A stretch of DNA of 61,813 bases from an uncultured Methylomonas sp. (lineage in GTDB: Bacteria > Pseudomonadota > Gammaproteobacteria > Methylococcales > Methylomonadaceae). The stretch's first letter is position 1; every line of letters starts with the position of its first letter. The translations under genes were made by a program, and so were the position numbers. Positions 53,459-61,813 of the stretch are shown piece after piece. The DNA is taken from NCBI GenBank assembly GCA_936941155.1, contig CAKZJE010000111.1, forward strand, positions 1 to 61,813, written 5' to 3'. The notes under the pieces were generated by a model. It was not told the origin of the DNA. It was given only the letters and a program-made list of their open reading frames with translations, and ran no database searches.

Positions 53459-53711
53459 CATAGGTATCTACACAAGATAACTTGAGAGTTTTTATAACAA
53501 AATTATTGATAATAAAGAGATTTTGTAGGTTGGGTTAGCATTATTGAGCGAAGCGAGATAAGCGTAACCCAACATGCAACACTAAAATAAACGCACTTTG
53601 TTGGGTTACGCTCTTTTTTCTGACGAAAAAAGCAGCTAACCCAACCTACATATTTCGATATACCATTGATATATAATAAATTTTTAAACTAAAGATGTGT
53701 AGATAGCTATG
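53459..53711 (-). mobile_element. MITE copy 2 (253 bp, 9-bp target duplication)
   Basis: The ends CATAGGTATCTACACA and TGTGTAGATAGCTATG match copy 1 in the opposite orientation, and the interior is nearly identical over its whole length. Flanking 9-bp direct repeats CCCTACCAG (53450-53458 and 53712-53720) are perfect and differ from those of copy 1. This proves two independent insertions. Confidence 0.92.
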
Positions 53712-53742
53712 CCCTACCAGGCTGTCAGGTTTTTTCAACCGA

Positions 53743-53770
53743 TGGAGTGCAAAACATGTTTTGCACTCCA
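53743..53770. repeat. Type F perfect palindrome
   Basis: 28 bp, arms TGGAGTGCAAAACA / TGTTTTGCACTCCA, identical to the core at 23682-23709. Confidence 0.93.
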
Positions 53771-53815
53771 ATTTAAGTTCTTATCAAATGCAGAGAAAAA
53801 ACGTGAAAATTTTTA

Positions 53816-53833
53816 AAGACGACTGGTCGTCTT
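53816..53833. repeat. Type C palindrome
   Basis: Perfect AAGACGACTGGTCGTCTT with AAAATTTTTA and GAAAAGTTTT flanks. Confidence 0.9.
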
Positions 53834-53990
53834 GAAAAGTTTTGTCGTTGAACAAGCACATTCAGCGAAAGAAACTAACTGTTTTAATTCGCAAATTCAA
53901 ACAAATGATTGGAAACTAACAACAAACACTAACACTTTTTTCCGCATCTTGATAACATGAGAAAACTCATAATAACAATTAGTCAAACGT

Positions 53991-55058
53991 ATGATGGATA
54001 TGAACAGCAAATACAGTGCGGACATTTTGGTTGTTGATGACACCCTTGCCAACTTGCAGCTTTTAGCCAATATTTTGAAAGAAGACGGCTATAAAGTCAG
54101 ACCCGCGATTAACGGGAATTTAGCACTGCACGCGGTTGCGCAAAAAAAACCGGATTTGATTTTGCTCGACATAAAAATGCCGGATATGGATGGCTATGAA
54201 GTTTGTCAGGCATTAAAAGCCAATCCTGAAACGCAAGACATTCCGGTGATTTTTGTCAGCGCGTTAGGCGATGCCAATGACAAAGTGCGAGCTTTTAGCA
54301 TGGGCGGCGTGGATTATTTGACCAAACCGTTTCAATTTGAAGAAGTGAAAGCGCGAGTTGCCACGCATTTGCAACTTAAAGATTATCAAGAAAATTTAGA
54401 AACAAAAATTCAAGACGGCTTGGCGGAAATCAATTCGCTGAATCAGGAAATTATCGCCACGCAGCGCGATGTTATTCTGATGCTCGGCTCTATTTGCGAA
54501 GGGCATTCGGCTGAAATTGGCTTTCACCTGAAAAGAGTTGCAGCGTATTGCCATTTTTTAGCCATACGTTATGGCTTGAACCAAGAAACCGCCGAGTTAA
54601 TCAAAGAAGCGGCACCGATGCACGACATCGGTAAAATTGCGATTCCCGATGCGATTTTAGAAAAACCCGCTCCGCTAAATCCTGATGAATGGGAAGTGAT
54701 GAAAACTCACACCACGCTGGGTTATCAAATGCTGATTTCTTCCAATCGTCCGTTGTTTAAAATGGCGGCAACCATTGCCTCAGAACACCATGAAAAATGG
54801 GATGGTTCAGGCTATCCGCAAGCCTTGAAAGGTGAAGAAATTCATATTGCCGGACGCTTAAGTGCAGTTGCAGATGTGTTTGATGCGTTAGACAGCAAAC
54901 GTTGTTACAAAAAAAACTGGGCGATAGAAGATACTTTGGCGTTTTTTAAAGAACAACGTGGGCGACATTTTGATCCGCAACTGGTTGATTTGCTGTTTGA
55001 ACATTTGGATGAGTTTTTAGAGATTCGGCAGCATTTTATTGATAGCAATCAAATCTAG
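53991..55058 (+). CDS. Response regulator with HD-GYP c-di-GMP phosphodiesterase domain
   Basis: 355 residues. The receiver domain (about 8-125) has the acidic pair Asp16/Asp17, the phosphoacceptor Asp60 in LILLDIKMPDMDGYE and Lys112 in TKPF. The HD-GYP domain follows with HDIGKIAIPD (211-220) and HHEKWDGSGYP (266-276), so the catalytic set is complete. It should hydrolyse c-di-GMP when phosphorylated, a plausible link to the type IV pilus motility genes. No histidine kinase adjoins. Several ATGs at the start are possible. Confidence 0.95.
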   Translation: MMDMNSKYSADILVVDDTLANLQLLANILKEDGYKVRPAINGNLALHAVAQKKPDLILLDIKMPDMDGYEVCQALKANPETQDIPVIFVSALGDANDKVRAFSMGGVDYLTKPFQFEEVKARVATHLQLKDYQENLETKIQDGLAEINSLNQEIIATQRDVILMLGSICEGHSAEIGFHLKRVAAYCHFLAIRYGLNQETAELIKEAAPMHDIGKIAIPDAILEKPAPLNPDEWEVMKTHTTLGYQMLISSNRPLFKMAATIASEHHEKWDGSGYPQALKGEEIHIAGRLSAVADVFDALDSKRCYKKNWAIEDTLAFFKEQRGRHFDPQLVDLLFEHLDEFLEIRQHFIDSNQI

Positions 55059-55062
55059 GATT

Positions 55063-55108
55063 GTGGAGTGCAAGCTTTGCTTGCTAGGTCAGGCAGAGCC
55101 TGAGTTCC
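55063..55108. repeat. Palindromic repeat remnant (GCAAGC / CAGGC-AGAGCCTG)
   Basis: Contains GGAGTGCAAGC TTTGCTTGC and AGGCAGAGCCT, two small palindromes. The first starts like type F but has a different centre. It lies between the HD-GYP and TSUP genes. Confidence 0.6.
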
Positions 55109-55146
55109 TTACATTCTATTATCGACCCAAACATCTGCTTGATGAG

Positions 55147-55869
55147 TTATAAAGATTTGATTATCAACATCACACCTGAGATAAACAAAAAAACGGCAAA
55201 CAGTTTGCTATAAATTTCACTGGCGATTTGTTCGTACAGGATTTCTTCTGTGATTAAAAACATCACAATGCCGATTTGCACAAAAAACGCTTTATCTGCG
55301 TATGAAATGCTAAATTCAGTGCCTATCACTAATAAAGTTATCAACTGCACTAACGCCAAAGTTGCATAACTTGCCGCTCCCGTGACCCGCGCAGTGTTTT
55401 TTGAATAATCTTTTGCATAAATGGCAGCGGTGAGTAATGACCCGCCTAGATTGCTGATGCCATGAATCACCCCTAACACCATAAAATAAATGCGTTGATA
55501 GCCCAGCACCCACAGCAAGCCACGTTCAATGCGCGGCGAAAAGCTTTTTAACGCAACAAGAATCAACAGGCAGCCAATCGCCAGCCCCATTTTGGTTTTC
55601 ACCATTGTGACCAGCACTAAAAAAATCACCACCAGCGGCAAACTATAAATCAACAGATTTTTATAGGAAGTCATGTCAATTTCTTCGTGGTGTTTTAGCA
55701 ATTGTAAGGTGCTAATTGCCAGAGAAACCGGTAGCAAAACCCCTAGCGAGTTCACAAAATCATAGCCGAGTAACAGCAATATCGGTGTGCCAAATAGCAA
55801 CGTGCCTACGCCGAAAATAGATTGAACAACGGATACGGCAATAATGGTGAGTAAAATATCAATAGGCAT
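55147..55869 (-). CDS. TSUP (TauE/SafE) family transporter
   Basis: 240 residues with seven or eight membrane helices. SVVQSIFGVGTLLFGTPILLLLGYD at the start and GVIHGISNLGGSLLTAAIY in the middle are the paired TSUP repeats. Family members export sulfite, sulfoacetate or other organic anions, which would suit a sulfur oxidiser, but the substrate is not encoded in visible motifs. It is transcribed alone on the minus strand. Confidence 0.88.
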   Translation of the reverse strand: MPIDILLTIIAVSVVQSIFGVGTLLFGTPILLLLGYDFVNSLGVLLPVSLAISTLQLLKHHEEIDMTSYKNLLIYSLPLVVIFLVLVTMVKTKMGLAIGCLLILVALKSFSPRIERGLLWVLGYQRIYFMVLGVIHGISNLGGSLLTAAIYAKDYSKNTARVTGAASYATLALVQLITLLVIGTEFSISYADKAFFVQIGIVMFLITEEILYEQIASEIYSKLFAVFLFISGVMLIIKSL

Positions 55870-55904
55870 AGTTTTCTCGTTAGGAGGAATGGATTTTTGC
55901 TTCA

Positions 55905-55932
55905 GTAGAGACGCAAGATTTTGCGTCTCTAC
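55905..55932. repeat. Type D palindrome
   Basis: 28 bp, arms GTAGAGACGCAA / TTGCGTCTCTAC, between opcA and the TSUP gene. Confidence 0.9.
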
Positions 55933-55956
55933 GATTTTTTATAGATAGCTAAGCTG

Positions 55957-57093
55957 TTATTTTTGGAAAACATCCGCCATTGCGTTACAGGCTTTCATGG
56001 CATTTTCAAACACTTTATCGCGGTCGCGATGTGCAAGTTGTGCAGAAACCAAAGTCGCGCGATTGGGCGTTTGTGCATTAAACACGCGCGGTGGTACGGT
56101 TGATAAGGCTTCTATAATCCCAATCCGTTCATTTGCCAATCTTTCAAAACAAGTGCGACCTTTTTCGCCATCCCAATCAAATAATAAGCGATAAATCAAA
56201 GGATTACCTTTTGGCAAACGCCGTGCAATCACTTTAATATCACGATGATTATGCCGAAACCGCCATACGGATTCTGAGTCTGAGATATATTTGCCTTCAA
56301 CCGCACGCCATTTTAATTGACTGGACAGCCAGCCGACTAATAACCATGTCATCGGCAACGCATGAGGGCCATGATCCAATTCAATCAAGCGCACATTCGC
56401 TAAGGCATCAGGAGCAACTTGTGGATCAAGCACTTCGCGAATTAATTTGCGCCAAATACTAAAGCGTCGCCACGCCAAACCATACACAATTTGTACGTCT
56501 TGTTCGGCAGAAACCCAGCGCGTCATGGCGGCAACCGCTTTGGCAGGATTTGTCCAACCCATATTATCGTAAATAATTTGATTGGCGAGTTTGGCTAATT
56601 GAAAAAACACCTCTTTGGCTTCCGGTGGCGGTTGTCTCGATGCCCACCATAAAGTCGTTGGCAAATCACCAATCAATTGTGAACGCGCTACGGACGGCAA
56701 ACGCTCTGTGGAATCTTCGGTGGCGATAACATCAATCCGTTCTCCACAGACTTGCCAGCCATCGGGCTGCGGCGTGTAATAAATCGCGACTGAAGCATCT
56801 AAATTGCCGGTTTTAGGTTTTCCTTTTCCCATCAATAACAGCACTCGCGCCGGATGCACATCAACAATGGCGGTGATTTCTTTGCTAATCACCTGCAATT
56901 CTTCTGCGTTGTCGCAATAAATAATCAAATTCGACATACATGCCCGCATCACGGTTTGTCCGTCATTGATTTTTTGATTAAATTGCGCCCACAATAAATC
57001 CAACTCAGCTTCGATATTGGCAATTTTCACCAGTTTCGGAGGATGGGTAATGACTTTTGAGACAAAGTTTTTTGAGGTCATAATAACCGCCAT
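55957..57093 (-). CDS. opcA: Glucose-6-phosphate dehydrogenase assembly protein OpcA
   Basis: 378 residues; the start overlaps the end of zwf by 16 bp, so it is translated from the same message. Motifs include MRACMSNLIIYCDN, the DLPTTLWWASRQPPPE block and GLAWRRFSIWRKLIREVLDP, as in cyanobacterial and actinobacterial OpcA. OpcA promotes oligomerisation and, in cyanobacteria, redox control of G6PDH. Two cysteines (in MRACMSNL and VCGERID) could serve as redox switches, but no experiment supports this here. Confidence 0.9.
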   Translation of the reverse strand: MAVIMTSKNFVSKVITHPPKLVKIANIEAELDLLWAQFNQKINDGQTVMRACMSNLIIYCDNAEELQVISKEITAIVDVHPARVLLLMGKGKPKTGNLDASVAIYYTPQPDGWQVCGERIDVIATEDSTERLPSVARSQLIGDLPTTLWWASRQPPPEAKEVFFQLAKLANQIIYDNMGWTNPAKAVAAMTRWVSAEQDVQIVYGLAWRRFSIWRKLIREVLDPQVAPDALANVRLIELDHGPHALPMTWLLVGWLSSQLKWRAVEGKYISDSESVWRFRHNHRDIKVIARRLPKGNPLIYRLLFDWDGEKGRTCFERLANERIGIIEALSTVPPRVFNAQTPNRATLVSAQLAHRDRDKVFENAMKACNAMADVFQK

Positions 57094-58622
57094 TTCCGAT
57101 TGTCGTTTTCAATCAAGCGATCCGCTTCCAAAGGCCCCCACGTTCCGGCACTGTATTCTGGCAACCAGCGTGTGCGACTGCTCGACCAAGTATTTAAAAT
57201 CGTGTCAATCCAGCTCCAAGACGATTCCACCATGTCACGACGCATAAACAACGACGCATCGCCCGCCATTACGTCGAGCAATAAACGCTCATAGGCTTCA
57301 GGAGATTGTTCGCCAAAGGTTGCGCCATAACGAAAGTCCATTTTGACTGGAAAAACTTTCAATTTTGCACCGGGTAATTTGGTGGCGATACGCAGTGATA
57401 AACCTTCGTTTGGTTGAATGCTTAACGCTAACACATTCGGCTCTAAAGGTTGGTCGTGATTGGCGTTAAATAAAATCGGCGGCACGCTTTTAAATTGAAT
57501 CGCAATTTCGCTGGCACGTTTTGGCATTCGTTTGCCGGTGCGAATATAAAACGGCACACCTGCCCACCGCCAATTATCCACAAACAATTTCAAGGCGATA
57601 AACGTTTCCGTTGTTGAATCTTGCGAAACACCATCTTCACGACGATAGCCCGGCACATCTTCACCATGATAAAAGCCTGAACCATATTGCGCCCGCACCA
57701 CATGCTGATCGAAATTTTCGCTGGTAATCGGTCGCAAACAATTCAGCACACTTTGGCGGTGGTCACGCATCACGTCCGCGCTCATACTCCAAGGCGGCTC
57801 CATCGCAATCAACGTTAATAATTGCAGAATATGATTTTGCACCATATCCCGCAACGCGCCCGCGCGGTCATAATAGCCGGCGCGAGTGCCTACGCCTTCT
57901 TCTTCCGCAACGGTAATTTGCACATGGTCAATGTAGCGCGAGTTCCATAACGGTTCAAAAATCACATTGCTAAAGCGCATTGCCAGAATGTTTTGCACCG
58001 TTTCTTTTCCTAAATAATGGTCGATTCGGTAAATTTGCTTTTCATCAAAACTGCTGCATAAGGTGGCGTTGACTTGCCGCGCACTTTCCAAATCTCTGCC
58101 AATCGGTTTTTCCACAATAATTCGTGAAAAAGGACTGACATCATCCACAGGCATCACCAAGCCGGCAGCTTTTAATTGTCTCACGCAGGTTTCAATCAAC
58201 GCCGGCGGAATCGCTAAATAAAACACGCGATTGCCTGGAATCCCGAAAGTCGCTTCGATTTCTTCCAAGCGTTTTTTCATTTGTTGATAGACTTCAGGAT
58301 TATCAAACGAGCCCTGCAAATAATGCAAACAGCGTTCAAAATCTGGCCAATGATGGTCGTCAACCGCTTGGCGCGAGAATTTTTCCACCCCTTTTTTTGC
58401 AAAGTCGCGATAGCTGACATCATCCATGTCTTCAAGCGCGAAACCTAGCACGGCAAAATTGGCTGGTAATTCACCGTCTAAAGCTTGGTTGTAAACAGCC
58501 GGTAACAGTTTTCGCCGTGATAAATCGCCGCCACCACCGAAAATCACCAATGTGCAAGGTTGTGGCACATGGGTCATATTTTTTCCAGCAATCAGAGGGT
58601 TATCAGATTTTATATTCGGCAC
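57078..58622 (-). CDS. zwf: Glucose-6-phosphate 1-dehydrogenase
   Basis: First enzyme of the oxidative pentose phosphate pathway. From GTG 58622, with GGAGAG 7 bases upstream, it is 514 residues; ATG 58577 (MTHVPQPC) would give 499. The NADP-binding motif is IFGGGGDLSRRKL, and the catalytic RIDHYLGKE lies near residue 200. The C-terminal part is complete. OpcA is encoded directly downstream with overlap. Confidence 0.96.
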   Translation of the reverse strand: MPNIKSDNPLIAGKNMTHVPQPCTLVIFGGGGDLSRRKLLPAVYNQALDGELPANFAVLGFALEDMDDVSYRDFAKKGVEKFSRQAVDDHHWPDFERCLHYLQGSFDNPEVYQQMKKRLEEIEATFGIPGNRVFYLAIPPALIETCVRQLKAAGLVMPVDDVSPFSRIIVEKPIGRDLESARQVNATLCSSFDEKQIYRIDHYLGKETVQNILAMRFSNVIFEPLWNSRYIDHVQITVAEEEGVGTRAGYYDRAGALRDMVQNHILQLLTLIAMEPPWSMSADVMRDHRQSVLNCLRPITSENFDQHVVRAQYGSGFYHGEDVPGYRREDGVSQDSTTETFIALKLFVDNWRWAGVPFYIRTGKRMPKRASEIAIQFKSVPPILFNANHDQPLEPNVLALSIQPNEGLSLRIATKLPGAKLKVFPVKMDFRYGATFGEQSPEAYERLLLDVMAGDASLFMRRDMVESSWSWIDTILNTWSSSRTRWLPEYSAGTWGPLEADRLIENDNRKWRLL

Positions 58623-58865
58623 TTAAGCTCTCCAAGTAAAGTTAGAGGAAAAAAGAGTTGTTAAGAAAAAACTAGCATGAGTTTTTAGATGATTTTACAG
58701 CAATAGTTATGCCGAATGATGAATTTAAGTGCTGCGACTTATGTGCATCGGTCAGGTTAGACGGATTTTTAGCAGGCGATTGAATCTGAGTCTAAAACCT
58801 GACAAGTCTTAAAGACCTGTCAGGTTTATGGGTAGCGTTATTATTTTAGATAAAACAATCGCTTA
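58623..58865. other. Intergenic region between pat-like gene and zwf
   Basis: Holds a type B palindrome at 58795-58827 and otherwise unique sequence; the zwf promoter should lie near 58640-58720. Confidence 0.6.
58795..58827. repeat. Type B palindrome
   Basis: 33 bp, arms AAACCTGACAAGTCTT / AAGACCTGTCAGGTTT with one mismatch. Confidence 0.9.
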
Positions 58866-61547
58866 TTAGATTCGCAAGTTTTTTACAACTCTAACCACTT
58901 CATTTTCGCCAGCGATTGTTTCAATGTTAAATCCGAGCTTTTTCGCTAAGGATAACATCGGTTTATTCACGCTTAACACTTCACTTTCAAACAATGACAC
59001 GCCTTTGTATTTTGCCGCTTGCATCAAGGTGGTTAAAATTCGCGCACCTATGCCTAAGCATTGCGATTCATCAGACACAACCAGCGCAAATTCCACGCTA
59101 TTTCCGTCTGGATTCATAATATAACGTCCCACGCCCAATTCTTTTGGGCTGCTGTTATCATCGGTGACTGCCACAAACGCCATTTCGCGGTCATAATCAA
59201 TCTGAGTAAAGCGCACAATCATTTCAGGTGTTAGTTCTTGCAGCGATTGCATAAAACGGAAATATTTACTGCGCTCAGACAAACGATGCACAAAATCTTT
59301 TTCCAGATTCGCATCTTCAGGGCGAATAGGGCGAATGGTAATGTTCATGCCATTTGGCAATTGATGATGTTGAATTAATTCAGAAGGATACGGGTGAATC
59401 GCCATGTGCGAATACGGCGTTAATTGGTGCGAAATTTCCACTTTAATCCGTGCATCAACTGCCATTACGCCTTTTTCATCAGCAATCAGTGGATTAATAT
59501 CCAATTCCAAAATTTCTGGCAACTCACTAACCATTGTAGAAATATTCAGCAATACATCAACAATGGCTTTTTTATTTGCCGCTGGCATTTGCCGAAATTC
59601 TTTTAGATAACGTCCCGCTTTGGTTTTGGCAATCATTTCCTCCACCATATATTCATTTAATGGTGGCAAAGCAACGGCTTTATCGCGCAGAATTTCTACC
59701 ATTGTGCCGCCTAAACCGAAGCTAATCGCAGGCCCAAAAACTGGATCGCGTACCACACCAATCATCAACTCGCGTCCGCTGTAAGATTTGTGCATTGGCT
59801 CAACTGTCATCACAACTTCTTTGATTTCAGGATGTTTTTGCTTAATCAGCGTTTCCATTTCCACAAAATTATGTGAAATATCTTGTGCGCTATTAATGTT
59901 TAGCCTAACGCCGCCAATGTCGGATTTATGACTAAATTCTGGCATATTCACTTTTAACACGACAGGAAAACCAAAGGTTTCTGCCACAATCATGGCATCT
60001 TTTGCGTTGGAAACTTTAATGGTTTGATTCACGGGAATATGAAACGCCGCCAAAATTGCTTTGGATTCTTGTGCGGTTAAAACTTGTCGTCCTTCCGCCA
60101 AAATGCGCTGAATAATTAAACGCGCTCCGCTCACATTCGGTGGCGTGGCTTCTTTTGATGGCGAGGGAATTTGTTTTAATAAAATCTGATTGCGGGTGTA
60201 TTTTGCCAAACAAGAAAAGGCATCGACGGCAATTTCAGGTGCATTGAAATGTGCAACGCGGCTATTGGCAAATAATGCGCGTCCTTCCATGACTTTTTGT
60301 CCGCCAGTCCATGAAGCTAACACTGGTTTTTGGCTGCGTTCTGCCCGTTCAATAATAAATTGTGCGACTTCGGTGGGATTTGTCATAGCTTGTGGGGTGA
60401 GAATATTCAACACGCCATCAATATTTTCATCATTTAAACAAACATCTAATGCTTGTGCGTAACGCTCAGACGTGGCATCACCCAAAATATCCACTGGATT
60501 GGCATGAGACCAATGTACAGGTAACACTTCGTTTAAGGTGTCAATGCTGGATTGGCTTAAAGTTGCCATTGTAACGCCGACATCTTCGGCGCGGTCGGTA
60601 CTCATCACGCCGGGGCCGCCGGCGTTGGTGATAATGGCAAGGCGATCTTGTTTTAACACATAGTTATTCGCCAAAATCCGTGCAGCGGAGAATAATTCGA
60701 TAATGCTATAAACTCGCACCACACCGGCTCGCTCGATTGCGGCATCAAACACATCATCCCCGCCAACCATTGCGCCAGTGTGTGACATAGCGGCTTTGCA
60801 ACCTGCTTCATGGCGACCGGATTTAATTAAAATCACCGGTTTGAGGCGTGCCGCTGCTTTTAATCCACTTAAAAAACGCCGCGCATCACGAATGCCTTCC
60901 ACATACATCAAAATGCCAGTGGTTTTGCTATCGGTAGCGAGATAATCTAAAACTTCACCAAAATCAATATCTACCGCACCGCCCATAGAAACCACCGTAG
61001 AAAAACCAATTTCTTGTGATTTTGCCCAGTCTAAAATTGCCGTGCAGACCGCGCCGGATTGCGAAAGTAAGGCTAAGCTGCCATCAGGAATTACGCCATC
61101 GCCAAAAGTGGCATTTAAATTCGCGCTAGGGCGGGCAACGCCTAAGCAATTAGGGCCAATGATACGGATATTATAACGATGGGCAATTTCAAGCACTTCT
61201 TGCTGGAGTAGTTTTCCTTCCTCACCTAGTTCCCCAAATCCTGCCGTGATAATGACGACGGAGGATACGCCTTTTACGCCACATTGCCGCATGACGCTAG
61301 GCACAGTAGGCGCGGGAGTGGAAATAATCACTAGCTCTAAACTTTCGGGCACAGATTCCAAATCAGGATAGGCTTTTAAGCCTAAAATCTGTTCGCGTTT
61401 ATGGTTGACAGGATAAAGACCGCCAGTAAAACCTGCTTCCTGCATATTCAGCAATAAGCGATAGCCTACGCTTTCAGGACGTTCAGATGCTCCGACGATG
61501 GCAACAGACTTGGCGGTAAAAAACGGACTTAAATAATGTGGACCCAT
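58866..61547 (-). CDS. pat: Acyl-CoA synthetase (NDP-forming)/GNAT fusion, Pat-type lysine acetyltransferase
   Basis: 893 residues. A CoA-binding domain (FTAKSVAIVGASERPESVGY at 9-28) and succinyl-CoA-ligase-like domains are followed by an ATP-grasp region (MTVEPMHKSYSGRELMIGVVRDPVFGPAISFGLGG). A C-terminal GNAT domain (about 730-893) contains RPIRPEDANLEKDFVHRLSERSKYFRFM and the acetyl-CoA loop CLGIGARIL. The order matches Pat/YfiQ enzymes that acetylate metabolic enzymes such as acetyl-CoA synthetase. Transcribed alone; the upstream right-hand region may contain its promoter. Confidence 0.94.
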   Translation of the reverse strand: MGPHYLSPFFTAKSVAIVGASERPESVGYRLLLNMQEAGFTGGLYPVNHKREQILGLKAYPDLESVPESLELVIISTPAPTVPSVMRQCGVKGVSSVVIITAGFGELGEEGKLLQQEVLEIAHRYNIRIIGPNCLGVARPSANLNATFGDGVIPDGSLALLSQSGAVCTAILDWAKSQEIGFSTVVSMGGAVDIDFGEVLDYLATDSKTTGILMYVEGIRDARRFLSGLKAAARLKPVILIKSGRHEAGCKAAMSHTGAMVGGDDVFDAAIERAGVVRVYSIIELFSAARILANNYVLKQDRLAIITNAGGPGVMSTDRAEDVGVTMATLSQSSIDTLNEVLPVHWSHANPVDILGDATSERYAQALDVCLNDENIDGVLNILTPQAMTNPTEVAQFIIERAERSQKPVLASWTGGQKVMEGRALFANSRVAHFNAPEIAVDAFSCLAKYTRNQILLKQIPSPSKEATPPNVSGARLIIQRILAEGRQVLTAQESKAILAAFHIPVNQTIKVSNAKDAMIVAETFGFPVVLKVNMPEFSHKSDIGGVRLNINSAQDISHNFVEMETLIKQKHPEIKEVVMTVEPMHKSYSGRELMIGVVRDPVFGPAISFGLGGTMVEILRDKAVALPPLNEYMVEEMIAKTKAGRYLKEFRQMPAANKKAIVDVLLNISTMVSELPEILELDINPLIADEKGVMAVDARIKVEISHQLTPYSHMAIHPYPSELIQHHQLPNGMNITIRPIRPEDANLEKDFVHRLSERSKYFRFMQSLQELTPEMIVRFTQIDYDREMAFVAVTDDNSSPKELGVGRYIMNPDGNSVEFALVVSDESQCLGIGARILTTLMQAAKYKGVSLFESEVLSVNKPMLSLAKKLGFNIETIAGENEVVRVVKNLRI

Positions 61548-61780
61548 GATAGCTCTAAAAGTAGGTAAATAATGTGGATAATTCTAACGGTTTATTATGA
61601 TGAGAGTATGACTAATCATCACAGTTATCATGCCTGCGACAATTTGCCACGCGGCGAACTGTCGCGCGTCAATATGCCACATTTTCAAACCCAAATTATC
61701 GGATTAAACTGTATGCAACTTAAAACACTTTCTTTCCTCCTAATTAAGTCAGCGTTTTCATTTTTGAATATCCTTCTCTA
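61548..61780. other. Right-end region with a doubtful small ORF
   Basis: A plus-strand open frame of 58 codons from ATG 61606 (MTNHHSYHACDNLPRGELSR…) ends just before the terminator at 61781. It has no recognisable domain, a weak start and a hydrophobic Leu/Phe-rich tail. It could be a leader peptide or part of an attenuated leader for a gene beyond the edge. Left as unproven. Confidence 0.35.
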
Positions 61781-61808
61781 ATGCGACCTAATCCGTCGCA
61801 TTTTTTTT
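61781..61808 (+). terminator. Rho-independent terminator at the right edge
   Basis: Stem ATGCGAC / GTCGCAT with a 7-base loop, directly followed by TTTTTTTT. It terminates rightward transcription, yet no convincing plus-strand gene lies upstream, so it may end a small RNA or act as an attenuator. Confidence 0.85.
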
Positions 61809-61813
61809 GCCTG

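Larger units (their letters stand above)
53161..53990. other. Nested repeat cluster before the HD-GYP gene
   Basis: 830 bp with no gene. In order it holds a truncated type B palindrome (53173-53200), element H (53214-53288), element I (53321-53456), MITE copy 2 (53459-53711) with its 9-bp duplications, a half type B palindrome (53718-53740), a type F palindrome (53743-53770) and a type C palindrome (53816-53833). Unique sequence resumes only in the last 150 bases. Confidence 0.85.

Overview
This window is chromosomal DNA from a low-GC gammaproteobacterium. The marker gene sets are gammaproteobacterial: lptM-lysA-dapF-DUF484, pilT/pilU divergent from yggS, yicC-gmk, yjgA/darP, DUF2333-DUF4389, recC and glnE. 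The dense dispersed palindromes (GACTGGCAGTCC, GTAGAGACGCAA and AGGTTGGGTTA types) resemble repeats I associate with filamentous sulfur bacteria of the Thiotrichales/Beggiatoaceae and with cyanobacteria. A Beggiatoa-like host is therefore my best guess, not a proof. I saw no tRNA, rRNA, CRISPR array, transposase gene or prophage.

Layout. 1-2838: glnE (minus, runs off the left edge). 2839-3606: repeat-rich gap with a MITE. 3607-7472: minus operon DUF6763 / P-loop ATPase / metA / beta-propeller / DUF4240. 7538-9952: plus-strand secreted or membrane nuclease, small basic protein, fbp. 10185-11168: OmpA-type protein (minus). 11632-18271: plus-strand cluster of a binding-protein-like lipid-anchored or membrane-anchored protein, an AAA ATPase/TOPRIM (DUF3226) pair, telA, a binding-protein/von Willebrand A fusion and an xpaC-like gene. 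18373-21492: recC (minus). 21648-23005: small membrane protein, yjgA, guanine deaminase. 23053-26716: secreted protein, Ser/Thr kinase, yicC-gmk, terB. 27000-31606: glycosyltransferase, then mrp and an ABC-2 transporter (minus). 31861-38134: lptM, lysA, membrane protein, dapF, DUF484, DUF2333, DUF4389, dinB. 38492-43742: a giant double glycosyltransferase and an FAD oxidoreductase. 43784-46776: pilU, pilT, yggS. 47130-51010: UPF0182, LEA/WHy lipoprotein, membrane protein. 51130-58622: gnd, cold-shock gene, a repeat cluster, HD-GYP regulator, TSUP transporter, opcA and zwf. 58866-61547: Pat-type acyl-CoA synthetase/acetyltransferase.

How the genes fit together. gnd, opcA, zwf and fbp give an oxidative pentose phosphate route with gluconeogenic control. 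pilT/pilU and HD-GYP point to surface motility and c-di-GMP signalling. TelA, XpaC, TerB, vWA and a eukaryotic-type kinase lie within 15 kb of each other and may form an envelope-stress or defence-associated network (inference).

The most unusual observations are these. (1) Short palindromic elements of the same families that litter the intergenic regions also sit in frame inside glnE (one) and recC (three, in different frames), adding about 11-12 residues each. (2) Two inverted copies of a ~254-bp MITE each have perfect 9-bp target duplications, and one has split a palindromic element. (3) A split OLD/PARIS-like AAA+TOPRIM pair sits inside a TelA/XpaC/binding-protein/vWA cluster.
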